In this document: piece by piece, positions 1 through 9,525 of the stretch
Position numbering within the stretch: position 1 is the stretch's first letter
Layout: each line of letters starts with the position of its first letter
DNA from: Enemella dayhoffiae
Lineage (GTDB): Bacteria; Actinomycetota; Actinomycetes; Propionibacteriales; Propionibacteriaceae
DNA length: 58,088 bases
Direction of reading: 5' to 3'
Assembly (NCBI RefSeq): GCF_002250625.1
Contig: NZ_NMVQ01000013.1
Coordinates: 1 to 58,088 of the forward strand
Notes under the pieces: model-generated
The model's database searches: none
What the model was told of the DNA's origin: nothing
What the model saw: only the letters and a program-made list of their open reading frames with translations
Translations under genes and position numbers: made by a program

Positions 1-2
1 AT

Positions 3-1415
3 TTCCTGGTGGTGTCGGACTTCATCCGGTGGGCGAAGGAGAACGGGATCCGGGTGGGTCCGGGGCGTGGTTCGGGTGCGGGGTCGATGTGTGCGTACGC
101 GATGAAGATCACCGATCTGGACCCGATTCCGCACGGGCTGATCTTTGAGCGGTTCCTGAATCCGGAGCGCAAGTCGATGCCGGACTTCGACGTCGATTTC
201 GACGACCGCCGCCGTCCCGAGGTGATCCGGTATGTCACCGAGAAGTACGGCTCCGACAAGGTGGCGATGATCGTCACCTACGGCACGATCAAGGCCAAAC
301 AGGCCGTCAAGGAGGCCATCAGCATCCTGGACAAACCGAAGGAGCTCGGCGACCGGATCACCGAAACGATGCCGCCGACGGTCTTCGGTCGGGACGTTCC
401 CCTGCGGAGCCTGTTTGACAAGGAGTCGCGACAGTTCCAGCTGGGCAAGGAGTTCCGGGCGCTGTGTGACTCCGACCCCGAGGTCAAGCACGTCGTGGCC
501 ACAGCCGCCGGAATCGAGAACCTCAAGCGGCAGTGGGGCGTGCACGCGTCCGGGCTCGTGCTGGCCAACACGCCACTGATCGACATCGTGCCGATGATGG
601 CACGGCAATCCGACGGGGCGATCATCACCCAGTTCGACTATCCGACCTGCGGAACCCTGGGCCTGGTTAAGTTCGACTTCTTGGGTGTGCGCAATCTGCG
701 GATCATCGACGACGCACTGCGCACGATCGAGACGACCCAGGGTGTCACGGTCGATCTGGACGCGCTGGGAAGGAACCCAACCGATCGTCGGACCTACCAG
801 TTGCTGAGCCGTGGCGACACCATCGGAGTCTTCGGACTCGCGGAACCCGGAATGCGTGACCTGCTCCGGCTGCTGGGGCCGGACAGCCTCGGGGACATCT
901 CAGCCGCGTTGGCGCTGTATCGCCCCGGCTCGATTCGCGCCAACGCACACATCGAGTTCGCGTTGCGCAAGCACGGGAAGAAGGAACGGATTCCGTTCGG
1001 TCCGCAGTTTGCGCAATGGCGGCACCTCGAGGTGAGTGCCGCCCTGGAGCCGATTCTGCGCGAAACCCATGGGTTGTTGGTCTATCAGGAGCAGGTGATG
1101 ACGATTGCCCAGCAGCTCGCCGGCTACACCCTCGGCAGCGCCGACCTGCTGCGCCGGGCGATGGGCAAGAAGAAGCGCGAGGTGCTGGACGCCGAGTTCG
1201 TGAACTTCGAGGCCGGGATGATCGCCAACGGTTTCCCCAAGGAGTCGGTGAAGGCGCTGTGGGATGCGTTGTTGCTGTTCTCCCACTACGCCTTCAACAA
1301 GGCGCACACCGCGGCGTACGGTCTGGTGTCCTACTGGACGGCGTACCTGAAAGCCAACTACCCCACCGAATACATGGCCGCTGAACGAATGCGAGACGCT
1401 CCAGAATTGACCTAG
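3..1415 (+). pseudogene. dnaE: DNA polymerase III alpha subunit, fragment (5' end outside window, 3' end truncated)
   Basis: This is the core of a bacterial replicative polymerase of the C family. The reading frame is already open at base 3 and runs about 470 codons to a TAG. It carries the PDFDVDF motif (two catalytic Asp, about bases 180-200), the third catalytic Asp in KFDFLG (about base 675), the YQEQVM motif and the FNKAHTAAYG stretch. It stops about ten residues after YPTEYMAA with an unrelated tail. Everything C-terminal is missing: the rest of the fingers, HhH, OB fold and tau-binding region, several hundred residues. Normally conserved positions also differ: FGLAEPGM stands where FQLDG/ESxGM is usual, and RPGSIRANAH where RPGPM is usual. 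A functional full-length copy probably lies elsewhere. It could also be an assembly junction. Family assignment is certain; calling it a pseudogene is inference. Confidence 0.8.
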
Positions 1416-1443
1416 CAGTCCACCCCATGCGTTAGTGTTTCGG

Positions 1444-2334
1444 TCAGGTGTCGCTCGAACCGGGAGCCGGAGTTCCCCGGTGGCCATCCTCGGGGTCATC
1501 CAAGGGCCGGTGGACAGCCTCGGCGAGAAGGTCCTGAACGAGCTCCTCAAGAACTTGGCCCCTGGAGTCGGCCAGCTGTCTCAGCGCAGCGAGCACATGA
1601 TCGGGTAGGTCGGGGATGGTGATTGTCGTGGAGTCGGGCTCGTCGGCACCGACCACTTGGTTGCCTCTAAGAATATAGAGTGCGTGCTCCACGGCATGAG
1701 GTGTGGAGTCGAGACGGACGGCCGCTTCGTGGGCAAGCCGGAGGTATTGGCCGTACTGCTCGCTCGCCCACCCGTAGCTCGGCCAACCGAGGGTCGCTGC
1801 TACCCGGGAGTCGAGGATGAGTGGACGCAGGCCAGAGGCGGGTGCGCTCTCGTAGCCGGAGAAGTAGAGCCACTTGGTGAAGAAGGCGGGGCCGAAGTAC
1901 TTGATGCGGTTCTCTCCGTTGAGAAGTCGCTGGTAGGCCTTGACGGGGTCCGCCCCGTTGCGGATCTCACTGTGGGAGCGGAGGAGCGCGGAAGCGACAC
2001 CGGGCATAGCCAAGGGCCTGCGGCTGCGCCACCCGGTAAGGCCCTGCCATCCAGCACCCCACCCGCACATCAAGACATACAGGTCGAGGGCGTCGAGTTC
2101 CGTCTCGACCGAGTTGGCGCGGGTGAAGATGTCTTCACGGGTGACAGTACGCTTCTTGTGAGTGCCGGGTTGGACGTCCGCGAGGGTGGGCGGTACCGGT
2201 AGGCACTGGGGCCAGTGGGCCCTCCAAGTGCTGGGGTAGAAATATTCTTGCTGCGTCCGGACCGTCTCGTCCCGGGCCGGCAATTCCGAGTGGGAACGGA
2301 TCGCGGCGACAAGTTCGTCTGCGGTTTGCTTCAT
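1444..2334 (-). CDS. OGG-fold DNA glycosylase-like protein with C-terminal ribbon-helix-helix domain
   Basis: A 296-residue protein. The N-terminal ~225 residues match the 8-oxoguanine glycosylase OGG-fold family: GWGAGWQG near 91-98, then FFTKWLYF with Lys154 and PLILDSRVA with Asp175, placed like the catalytic Lys and Asp of archaeal AGOG-type glycosylases. A second segment (236-275, starting TTITIPDLPDHVLAAL) looks like the ribbon-helix-helix of FitA/VapB-type antitoxins. The final 20 residues are Pro/Gly-rich. The likely role is recognition or removal of a damaged or modified base, perhaps with sequence-specific DNA binding or dimerisation through the RHH part. The ATG is 7 bases after TACAGT, so the transcript is probably leaderless. 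Base composition is visibly less GC-rich than the flanks. It faces the truncated dnaE and follows glnA on the same strand beyond a hairpin. The family call is fairly secure; catalytic residues and role are inferred. Confidence 0.7.
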   Translation of the reverse strand: MKQTADELVAAIRSHSELPARDETVRTQQEYFYPSTWRAHWPQCLPVPPTLADVQPGTHKKRTVTREDIFTRANSVETELDALDLYVLMCGWGAGWQGLTGWRSRRPLAMPGVASALLRSHSEIRNGADPVKAYQRLLNGENRIKYFGPAFFTKWLYFSGYESAPASGLRPLILDSRVAATLGWPSYGWASEQYGQYLRLAHEAAVRLDSTPHAVEHALYILRGNQVVGADEPDSTTITIPDLPDHVLAALRQLADSRGQVLEELVQDLLAEAVHRPLDDPEDGHRGTPAPGSSDT

Positions 2335-2341
2335 GCGAGTG

Positions 2342-2347
2342 ACTGTA
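2342..2347 (-). promoter_or_regulatory. Leaderless -10 hexamer for the OGG-RHH gene
   Basis: TACAGT on the minus strand, 7 bases before the ATG, which places the expected transcription start at the start codon. Confidence 0.55.
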
Positions 2348-2568
2348 ACTCAGCCAAGCGGACGCCTTGAGGGCACTTCCACGGAGACCACATCCCTGGT
2401 CACTGGATGAGGCAGCAGACACGACGTAAGGGAACTGCAGGCCGCCAGGAGAGTGGGCACAAGAGCATTCAGGAGAACCGATAGTTGCCTGGGAAAACCA
2501 GGGGGATTGGTTTCAGACGTCGCGAACGGACTGCTGCACTTTCTTGTTGCACTCCTAAACCAACGGCA

Positions 2569-2600
2569 ACGGGCCGCCACCTGATGAGGTGACGGCCCGT
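2569..2600 (-). terminator. glnA terminator hairpin
   Basis: Inverted repeat with 13-base arms (one mismatch) around the loop TGATGA, 49 bases beyond the glnA stop codon. There is no clear T-run, as is usual in actinobacteria. Confidence 0.7.
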
Positions 2601-2608
2601 TGTGGCTA

Positions 2609-2630
2609 CGACTCGCTCCGCTCGCTCAGC
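2609..2630. repeat. Member of a dispersed short element (CGACTCGCTCCGCTCGCTCAG type)
   Basis: Reads GCTGAGCGAGCGGAGCGAGT on the minus strand. It is the long-core form of the element that elsewhere in the window has CCCTGAG...GTCGAAGGG ends (30484-30528, 54506-54542). It lies in the glnA 3' region. Confidence 0.5.
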
Positions 2631-2648
2631 CAGCGAGGACGCCGCACA

Positions 2649-4070
2649 TCACATGTCGTAGTACATCTCGAACTCGTGCGGGTGCGGCCGCAGGCGCAGG
2701 GCGGTGATGTCCTCGCGCTTGATGTCGATCCAGTTCTCGATCAGGTCTTCGGTGAACACGTCGCCGGCGAGCAGGTACTCGTGGTCGGCCTCAAGGGTGT
2801 CCAGCACCTTGTCCAGCGAGGCCGGCACCTGGTCGATGTCGGCGTGCTCGTCCGGGGGCAGCTCATAGAGGTCCTTGTCGACCGGCTCCGGCGGCTCGAT
2901 CCGGTTCTCGATACCGTCCAGGCCGGCGAGCAGCATCGCCGAGAACGCCAGGTAGGGGTTCGAGCTCGGGTCGGGGCAGCGGAACTCGACGCGCTTGGCC
3001 TTCGGGTTCGAACCGGTCAGCGGGATCCGGATGCACGCCGAGCGGTTCCGCTGGCTGTAAACCAGGTTGACCGGCGCCTCGAAGCCCGGCACCAGGCGGT
3101 GGTAGGAGTTCACCGTCGGATTGGTGAACGCCAGCAGGGACGGCGCGTGCTTGAGCAGGCCGCCGATGTACCAGCGGGCCAGGTCGGACAGCCCGCCATA
3201 ACCGTTCTCGTCATAGAACAGCGGCGAGCCGTCGTTCCAGATCGAGGAGTGCACGTGCATGCCTGAACCGTTGTCACCGAAGATCGGCTTGGGCATGAAG
3301 GTGGCGGTCTTCCCGTTGGCCCACGCGGTGTTCTTGACGATGTACTTGAACTTCATCACGTCGTCGGCAGACTTGAGCAGCTCGTCGAAGCGCCAGTTGA
3401 TCTCGGCCTGACCGGCGGTACCCACCTCGTGGTGCGCGCGCTCCACCTCGAGACCGAGGTTTTCCATGTGCAGAACGATTTCGTCGCGCAGGTCGCCGAA
3501 GTGGTCGGTCGGCGCGACGGGGAAGTAGCCGCCCTTGTACTTCACCTTGTAACCGCGGTTGCCGCCCTCCTCGTCACGCCCCGTGTTCCAGGCGCCGGCC
3601 TCGGAGTCGATGTGGTAGTAGCCGGCGTTCTGCTTGGTCTCGAAGCGGACCGAGTCGAACACGTAGAACTCCGCCTCGGGGGCGAAGTAGGCCGTGTCAC
3701 CGACGCCGGTCGACTGCAGGTACGCCTGCGCCTTGCGCGCGATGTTGCGCGGGTCGCGGCTGTAGGGCTCCTTGGTCAACGGATCGTGCACGAAGAAGTT
3801 CACGCACAACGTCTTGGACTTGCGGAACGGGTCGATGTACGCCGTCGTCGGGTCGGGCAGCAGCGACATGTCCGACTCGTGGATCTTTTGGAAACCGCGC
3901 ACCGAGGAGCCGTCGAACGACAGGCCGTCCTCGAACACGGAGTCGTCGAACGCCTTCGCCGGAACGGTGAAGTGCTGCATCACGCCGGGCAGGTCGCAGA
4001 AGCGTACGTCGACCATCTCGACCGACTCATCCTTCAGATACTTCTGAAGGTCTTCGGCACCTTGGAACAT
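2649..4070 (-). CDS. glnA: Glutamine synthetase type I
   Basis: Cytoplasmic GSI-beta enzyme that makes glutamine from glutamate, ammonia and ATP; 473 residues, full length. It begins [12 protein letters not shown] and carries FDGSS near 52, PEAEFY near 131, the GSGMHVH ammonia-site stretch near 268-274, NRSACIRIP near 342-350 and the adenylylation loop with Tyr402 in DLYELPPDE, the GlnE target. The ATG at 4070 is chosen because GGAGGA lies 6 bases upstream and family members start with MFQ; an in-frame start 39 bases further upstream lacks support. A complete GlnR operator lies at 4124-4161. Neighbouring GNAT, RDD, DUF4191 and lip genes match the mycobacterial glnA1 neighbourhood. Confidence 0.98.
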   Translation of the reverse strand: MFQGAEDLQKYLKDESVEMVDVRFCDLPGVMQHFTVPAKAFDDSVFEDGLSFDGSSVRGFQKIHESDMSLLPDPTTAYIDPFRKSKTLCVNFFVHDPLTKEPYSRDPRNIARKAQAYLQSTGVGDTAYFAPEAEFYVFDSVRFETKQNAGYYHIDSEAGAWNTGRDEEGGNRGYKVKYKGGYFPVAPTDHFGDLRDEIVLHMENLGLEVERAHHEVGTAGQAEINWRFDELLKSADDVMKFKYIVKNTAWANGKTATFMPKPIFGDNGSGMHVHSSIWNDGSPLFYDENGYGGLSDLARWYIGGLLKHAPSLLAFTNPTVNSYHRLVPGFEAPVNLVYSQRNRSACIRIPLTGSNPKAKRVEFRCPDPSSNPYLAFSAMLLAGLDGIENRIEPPEPVDKDLYELPPDEHADIDQVPASLDKVLDTLEADHEYLLAGDVFTEDLIENWIDIKREDITALRLRPHPHEFEMYYDM

Positions 4071-4123
4071 TGGTTTCCTCCATCGGGAATGTTGCTGACA
4101 GGACCTCAACTTAGAGGGGCGTC

Positions 4124-4161
4124 ATTTCTGCCGGTTTGCACCAGTGTTTCAGGCATGTAAC
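4124..4161 (-). promoter_or_regulatory. GlnR operator (two a/b half-site pairs) upstream of glnA
   Basis: Read on the minus strand: GTTAC-N6-GAAAC-N6-GCAAA-N6-GAAAT. This is the actinobacterial GlnR consensus gTnAC-N6-GaAAC repeated twice with exact 6-base spacers. It ends 53 bases before the glnA start. A candidate -10 (TAAGTT) follows around 4110-4115. It predicts nitrogen-dependent control of glnA. Confidence 0.85.
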
Positions 4162-4167
4162 AGCACG

Positions 4168-4190
4168 CACGGGGGGCTCCGCCCCCCGTG
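4168..4190 (-). terminator. Possible terminator hairpin downstream of the GNAT gene
   Basis: Perfect 10-base arms CACGGGGGGC/GCCCCCCGTG around TCC, with no T-run. It lies between the GNAT gene and the glnA promoter, so insulating glnA from read-through is the simplest role. Confidence 0.5.
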
Positions 4191-4277
4191 GACCCCCCTC
4201 CTGTGGTCGGGCTGAGCAGCGCACGGGGGCTCCGAGCTGTGGTGGAGTGTGCTGCGGACGGGGTTACCGGATGGTTA

Positions 4278-4368
4278 GCCCGCACAACTCCGGTCTCTCG
4301 GGAGAGGGCCTGCCTGTTTCCGCAGGCGAGTGGGGCGCCACCGTCAATGATCAAGGAATTGTGCGGGC
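4278..4368. other. Multi-branched inverted-repeat element, possible structured RNA
   Basis: Perfect 10-base closing stem GCCCGCACAA (4278-4287) / TTGTGCGGGC (4359-4368). It encloses three consecutive small hairpins: CTCT/AGAG, GCCTGC/GCAGGC (4308-4313, 4322-4327) and GTGG/CCAC. It starts 10 bases beyond the GNAT stop codon and ends upstream of the glnA operator. It matches no riboswitch, tRNA, SRP or 6S pattern that I recognise, and the transcribed strand is unknown. Confidence 0.4.
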
Positions 4369-4378
4369 CAGCCTCGCG

Positions 4379-4867
4379 TCACAGGGCGAGGCGGAAGCTC
4401 TGCAGGTGGATTCCAGGTGCCGGGGTCCAGTCGAGTTCTGGGGTACGCCGAAAGCCGGCCCGGGCGTACATCCGGTGGGCGGCGGTCATCCACCCAGCAC
4501 TGCACAGCACCACCGCCGAGCAGCCGTCGGCCCGGGCGCGATCGAGCACAGCAGCCAGCAGCAGCCCACCGACCCCGCGCCCCTGGGCCGCCGGCGCCAC
4601 CGCGAGCATCCGGAACTCCGCCTCGCCGTCGCGGCTGATCTGGCGGTGCGGGGATCCGGGACCGCACCAAGTGACCGTCCCGAGCAGTGAACCGTCGGCG
4701 TCGACCGCCACCCACACCTCGGATCCAGCCGCGCGCCCGGCGACATCGCGCAGCATCCGCCAGTACTCCTGTTCCGGGGGCATCCCGCTGGGCTGGTACG
4801 CCTGCACGCACAGCTCGCCGACCGCGGCATACTCGACCGGTTCGGCCGCTCGCACTTCCACTGTCAC
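4379..4867 (-). CDS. GNAT family N-acetyltransferase
   Basis: A 162-residue single-domain GNAT. The acetyl-CoA site is AVAPAAQGRGVGGLLL around residues 89-105 (the Q/RxxGxG/A pattern), and the C-terminal half has the usual RMYARAGF helix-strand motif. The substrate cannot be told. The GTG start lies 7 bases after TAGGGT, suggesting a leaderless transcript. The gene is divergent from the RDD gene with only 38 bases between the two starts. Confidence 0.85.
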   Translation of the reverse strand: MTVEVRAAEPVEYAAVGELCVQAYQPSGMPPEQEYWRMLRDVAGRAAGSEVWVAVDADGSLLGTVTWCGPGSPHRQISRDGEAEFRMLAVAPAAQGRGVGGLLLAAVLDRARADGCSAVVLCSAGWMTAAHRMYARAGFRRTPELDWTPAPGIHLQSFRLAL

Positions 4868-4874
4868 GTGGCCG

Positions 4875-4880
4875 ACCCTA
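4875..4880 (-). promoter_or_regulatory. Leaderless -10 hexamer for the GNAT gene
   Basis: TAGGGT on the minus strand, 7 bases before the GTG. It is back to back with the RDD promoter at 4893. Confidence 0.6.
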
Positions 4881-4892
4881 TCGAGACCCGGG

Positions 4893-4898
4893 TAGGGT
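4893..4898 (+). promoter_or_regulatory. Leaderless -10 hexamer for the RDD gene
   Basis: TAGGGT, 7 bases before the GTG at 4906; divergent pair with 4875-4880. Confidence 0.6.
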
Positions 4899-4905
4899 CG
4901 GGCGG

Positions 4906-5337
4906 GTGAGTGGACAGACCGAAGCCGTCGAAGCGTGGCCCGGCGAGCAACTCGGTCTGCCGGAGACCGGCCGCGGTTCGCTGGCCTCCTGGCGCGCCCG
5001 GATCACCGCGATCGTGCTCGACTGGGCCGTCTGCACGATCGCCGCGTGGGCCCTGTTCGGGCCGCTGGCCCTGCGCGGCGGCAGCTGGCGCTCCTTCACC
5101 ACGCTAGGGCTGTTCTTCGTGATGTCCGCACTGCTCACCGCCTTCGTCGGCGGTACCGTCGGCCAGCTGATCACCCGGATCGCGGTGGTCCGACTCGACC
5201 ACGAACCGCTCGGTCTGCTGCGTGCCGCCGGCCGCGCGCTGCTGGTCTGCCTGGGCCTGCCCGCGCTGGTGATCGGCGCCCACCGCCGCGGCCTGCACGA
5301 CCTGGCCTGCGGCACCGTGGTGGTCAACCGACGCTGA
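4906..5337 (+). CDS. RDD family membrane protein
   Basis: A 143-residue small integral membrane protein. After a hydrophilic N-terminus it has the RDD-type start SWRARITAIVLDW, then three hydrophobic helices (about 33-52, 60-82, 97-118) and the end GLHDLACGTVVV typical of the family. Function is unknown for the family. An RDD gene next to glnA is conserved in actinobacteria (Rv2219A beside glnA1). The GTG start is chosen from the leaderless promoter; longer in-frame starts would run into the divergent GNAT gene. Confidence 0.85.
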   Translation: MSGQTEAVEAWPGEQLGLPETGRGSLASWRARITAIVLDWAVCTIAAWALFGPLALRGGSWRSFTTLGLFFVMSALLTAFVGGTVGQLITRIAVVRLDHEPLGLLRAAGRALLVCLGLPALVIGAHRRGLHDLACGTVVVNRR

Positions 5338-5415
5338 ACGGTTTCCCAGCGGACAAGCGGAAATTGCCGCTTTCCGGCGCCGACGCGCTGCGTGGACATT
5401 TGAGAGACTGAAGCC

Positions 5416-5949
5416 GTGCCCCGCGCAGCCCTGCTCTGGATCGCGGCCAGCCTGATGGTCCTGCTGGTCGCGGGATGCGCTGCCCCCGGATCGGCCGCGA
5501 CCCGACGTGTCGCCGACGACGGCCAGGGCCGCAGCGTGGTCGGGGTCGCCAAACGCAGCGACGGCCGCATCGTGCTCGTCACGGCCTGGTGCCTGGGAGA
5601 GCGGCGGGAGCAACCGCGCATCGCGTCCTATGACGGCCGAGCCGGCCAGGAGTTGTACGCCGCCCACGGCCAGTCCAGCGACCCGGTCACCGTGCACGAG
5701 GTGGGCCGCCCGGCATCGGGATTCGAGCTGATCCGCAACCAACCGCTCCCCGTCCGCGGGCTGCTGATCGCGCACAACGCCGGCGAGCGCGGCGGATGGC
5801 TCGCCGAGCAGGCGTACCCGTCGGCCGTGGCCGTGTTCGGGGTGGCGGACCTGCCGACCAGCGACGCACCCATGCCGCCGCGGCTGATCACCGGCGACCG
5901 TCAGCGCACCACCTCGGAGCAGCTGATCTCCGCCAAGTGCACCCGCTGA
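5416..5949 (+). CDS. Putative secreted lipoprotein of unknown function
   Basis: A 177-residue protein with an N-terminal lipoprotein signal: hydrophobic stretch then LVAGC, with Cys21 as the expected lipidated residue. The mature part contains two more Cys (about 59 and 175) that could pair, and no domain I recognise. It lies 78 bases after the RDD gene on the same strand. The GTG start gives a signal of normal length. Confidence 0.6.
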   Translation: MPRAALLWIAASLMVLLVAGCAAPGSAATRRVADDGQGRSVVGVAKRSDGRIVLVTAWCLGERREQPRIASYDGRAGQELYAAHGQSSDPVTVHEVGRPASGFELIRNQPLPVRGLLIAHNAGERGGWLAEQAYPSAVAVFGVADLPTSDAPMPPRLITGDRQRTTSEQLISAKCTR

Positions 5950-5950
5950 C

Positions 5951-7759
<1,809 letters not shown>

Positions 7760-7767
7760 GGCGTACC

Positions 7768-7773
7768 AGTCTA
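7768..7773 (-). promoter_or_regulatory. Leaderless -10 hexamer for the ABC-F gene
   Basis: TAGACT on the minus strand, 8 bases before the GTG start. Confidence 0.55.
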
Positions 7774-7792
7774 GTGGGGAGCCCGACCGGCC

Positions 7793-7798
7793 TACAGT
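7793..7798 (+). promoter_or_regulatory. Leaderless -10 hexamer for the AraC-type gene
   Basis: TACAGT, 6 bases before the GTG at 7805; divergent from the ABC-F promoter. Confidence 0.55.
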
Positions 7799-7804
7799 GT
7801 CGGT

Positions 7805-8242
7805 GTGCCGCGCGAATCGAGGACCCGGTTGCTGCTGCGGACCCGTGACGTGATGGACCGCCGCTTCGCCGAGGCGCTGGAGGTGGCCTCGCTGGCGCGG
7901 CTGGCGCACCTGTCCCCGAACCACTACATCCGGGAGTTCCGGCGCACCTTCGGCGAGACCCCGCACCAGTACCTCTACCGGCGCCGCATCGAGCGGGCGG
8001 CCGTGCTGCTGCGCAGCACCGACCGGTCGGTGACCGAGATCGCCGTCGAGGTCGGGTACGCCTCGCTCGGCACCTTCAGCCGAACCTTCGTCCGGCTGCT
8101 GGGGCGTACGCCGACCGTGCACCGTGCGCTGGGACCGCTGCCGCCGGCCCCGGGGTGCTGGTTGATGGCCGCCGGCAGGCCGGTACGCCCGCCGGACCAG
8201 GTCGGTGATTTCGGAGAAGCGGGGGAAGCGTCGGCGTCCTAG
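7805..8242 (+). CDS. AraC-type helix-turn-helix regulator (DNA-binding domain only)
   Basis: A 145-residue protein that is essentially one AraC double helix-turn-helix. The first HTH is EVASLARLAHLSPNHYIREFRR; the second is SVTEIAVEVGYASLGTFSRTF followed by GRTPTVHR. There is no N-terminal sensor domain. The next gene is a VOC/glyoxalase-fold protein, and this HTH plus VOC pairing is common in actinobacteria, so the partner may be its target or its ligand-binding counterpart. That role is inferred. Confidence 0.88.
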   Translation: MPRESRTRLLLRTRDVMDRRFAEALEVASLARLAHLSPNHYIREFRRTFGETPHQYLYRRRIERAAVLLRSTDRSVTEIAVEVGYASLGTFSRTFVRLLGRTPTVHRALGPLPPAPGCWLMAAGRPVRPPDQVGDFGEAGEASAS

Positions 8243-8245
8243 GGT
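8240..8245 (+). promoter_or_regulatory. Leaderless -10 hexamer for the VOC gene, overlapping the upstream stop codon
   Basis: TAGGGT, 7 bases before the ATG at 8253. Its first three bases are the TAG stop of the AraC-type gene. Confidence 0.6.
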
Positions 8246-8252
8246 CGTGTCC

Positions 8253-8669
8253 ATGTTCACCAACATCGCGATCACGCCCATGTTCGTCACCGACCAGGAC
8301 CAGGCCCTCGACTTCTACACCACGGTGCTCGGCTTCGAGGTGCACACCGACGCCGACCTCGGCCCGATGCGCTGGCTCACCGTGAACCTGCCGGGTCAGC
8401 CGGAGCGGGAGGTGCTGCTGCAGAAGCCGGGGCCGCCTCCGCTCGACCCCGCCACCGCCGCTCAGGTGATCGAGCTGACCGAGAAGGGCGCCACCACCTG
8501 GCTGATCCTGCACACCGACGATGTGCGGGCTGCCCACCGGCAACTGGTCGCCGCCGGCGCGGAGATCACCCAGGAGCCGACCGAACAGCCCTACGGCACG
8601 GACATGGCGATCCGCGACCCGTTCGGCAACCAGATCCGGGTCACCCAGACGGCGCGGGGCGGGCAGTGA
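8253..8669 (+). CDS. VOC (glyoxalase/bleomycin resistance fold) family protein
   Basis: A 138-residue protein with two beta-alpha-beta-beta-beta repeats of the vicinal-oxygen-chelate fold: ITPMFVTDQDQALDFYTTVLGFEV at the start, HTDDVRAAHRQLVAAGAEI in the middle, and IRDPFGNQIRVTQ at the end. It could be a lyase, dioxygenase or ligand-binding protein; the sequence does not decide. The start is fixed by the leaderless promoter. Confidence 0.88.
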   Translation: MFTNIAITPMFVTDQDQALDFYTTVLGFEVHTDADLGPMRWLTVNLPGQPEREVLLQKPGPPPLDPATAAQVIELTEKGATTWLILHTDDVRAAHRQLVAAGAEITQEPTEQPYGTDMAIRDPFGNQIRVTQTARGGQ

Positions 8670-8704
8670 ATCGCCGCTGAATAAGGATCATTTCGGCGTG
8701 GGGC

Positions 8705-9496
8705 TCAGCGGCCGCGCATCCCCTTGCGGGCGCCCTTCATGTTGGTCGGCACCGGGCCGCGGGGGACCGGGACCTTCGGGCGTACCGCGTCGATCGCGCG
8801 GAGCCGGTTGCGGACGTCGGTGACCTGGTTCGGCTGCAGCGTCTTGGGCAGCTTCTTCACCGCGTCGGCCAGCTTGGCGATCGGGATCTGGCCCTGCTTG
8901 TCACCCATCTGGAAGGTGGTGATGACGACGTTGGAGATGAACTTCTCGTGCTTGCGCTGCTCGAGTGCCAGCAGCTGCTTCGCCCGGTTCGGGTCACCCT
9001 CGGAGACGAGCACGATGCCGCCCGGGCCGACCGCCCGGTGCACCACGTCCTGGTTCTTGGTGGCCGCGATGACCGGGTCGTGCACCCACTTGTTGCCGAG
9101 CATCTGCAGCGCCACCTCGGCCGAACCGACCTGGCCCGCATAACGCTTGAAGGTCGCCTTCTTGGTCCGGTTGGTGAGCAGCAGCAGTGCCAGCAGCAGC
9201 CCGAGCATCACACCGGTGAGCAGGAACATGATCCAGGAGAAGACCGACCCCTGGGCGAACAGGATCGCCACCACCACGGCCAGCGCGATCGGCACCAGGA
9301 AGGCGCCGAGCAGCAGCCACGGCAGCGGCTTGTCATATTCGTGGGTCAGCTTGTACGCCTGCCAGATCTGGCGCATCCGACCCATCTCGTTGGGGTCGGT
9401 GGTGGTGCGGCGCCGCTCCCTGGCCGCGGCCTTCGCGGCCCTGGCGTCGGCCTTCGCCGCGGCCTGCGACTCCTTGGCGCTCTGCTTCTCGGCCAT
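8705..9496 (-). CDS. DUF4191 family membrane protein (Rv2219-like)
   Basis: A 263-residue protein. The N-terminus is Ala/Lys-rich and charged (1-45), two transmembrane helices follow (about 59-81 and 85-108), and then a cytoplasmic domain of about 150 residues ends in a basic tail. This is the DUF4191 architecture. The gene follows lipA with a 29-base gap on the same strand, as in mycobacteria where this family sits between lipA and glnA1. Function unknown. Confidence 0.88.
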   Translation of the reverse strand: MAEKQSAKESQAAAKADARAAKAAARERRRTTTDPNEMGRMRQIWQAYKLTHEYDKPLPWLLLGAFLVPIALAVVVAILFAQGSVFSWIMFLLTGVMLGLLLALLLLTNRTKKATFKRYAGQVGSAEVALQMLGNKWVHDPVIAATKNQDVVHRAVGPGGIVLVSEGDPNRAKQLLALEQRKHEKFISNVVITTFQMGDKQGQIPIAKLADAVKKLPKTLQPNQVTDVRNRLRAIDAVRPKVPVPRGPVPTNMKGARKGMRGR

Positions 9497-9525
9497 GGTC
9501 TCTTTCTGCTCGGTCGGTGCTGGTG

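Larger units (their letters stand above)
2335..2648. other. Intergenic region between glnA and the OGG-RHH gene
   Basis: A 314-base gap without a convincing gene. It holds the -10 of the OGG-RHH gene, the glnA terminator hairpin, one member of the dispersed GAGCGAG...GAGTCG element, and a 7-base inverted repeat TTGGTTT/AAACCAA (2507-2513, 2557-2563). No attachment site or tRNA fragment was recognised. Confidence 0.5.
4071..4378. other. Intergenic region between glnA and the GNAT gene
   Basis: A 308-base gap without a gene. It contains the glnA ribosome-binding site and GlnR operator, a perfect GC hairpin (4168-4190) and a 91-base element with a closing stem and three internal hairpins (4278-4368). 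Confidence 0.6.

Noticed and set aside
1280-1415. Split or complete DnaE intein as cause of the truncation
   Set aside because: The known cyanobacterial split site precedes the FNKAHTAAYG block, which is intact here. No intein motif (CLxxxT start or HN end) follows the break.
4278-4368. tRNA or selenocysteine tRNA
   Set aside because: The cloverleaf-like folding is there, but no T-loop GTTCRANYC, no anticodon arm of the right length and no CCA context.
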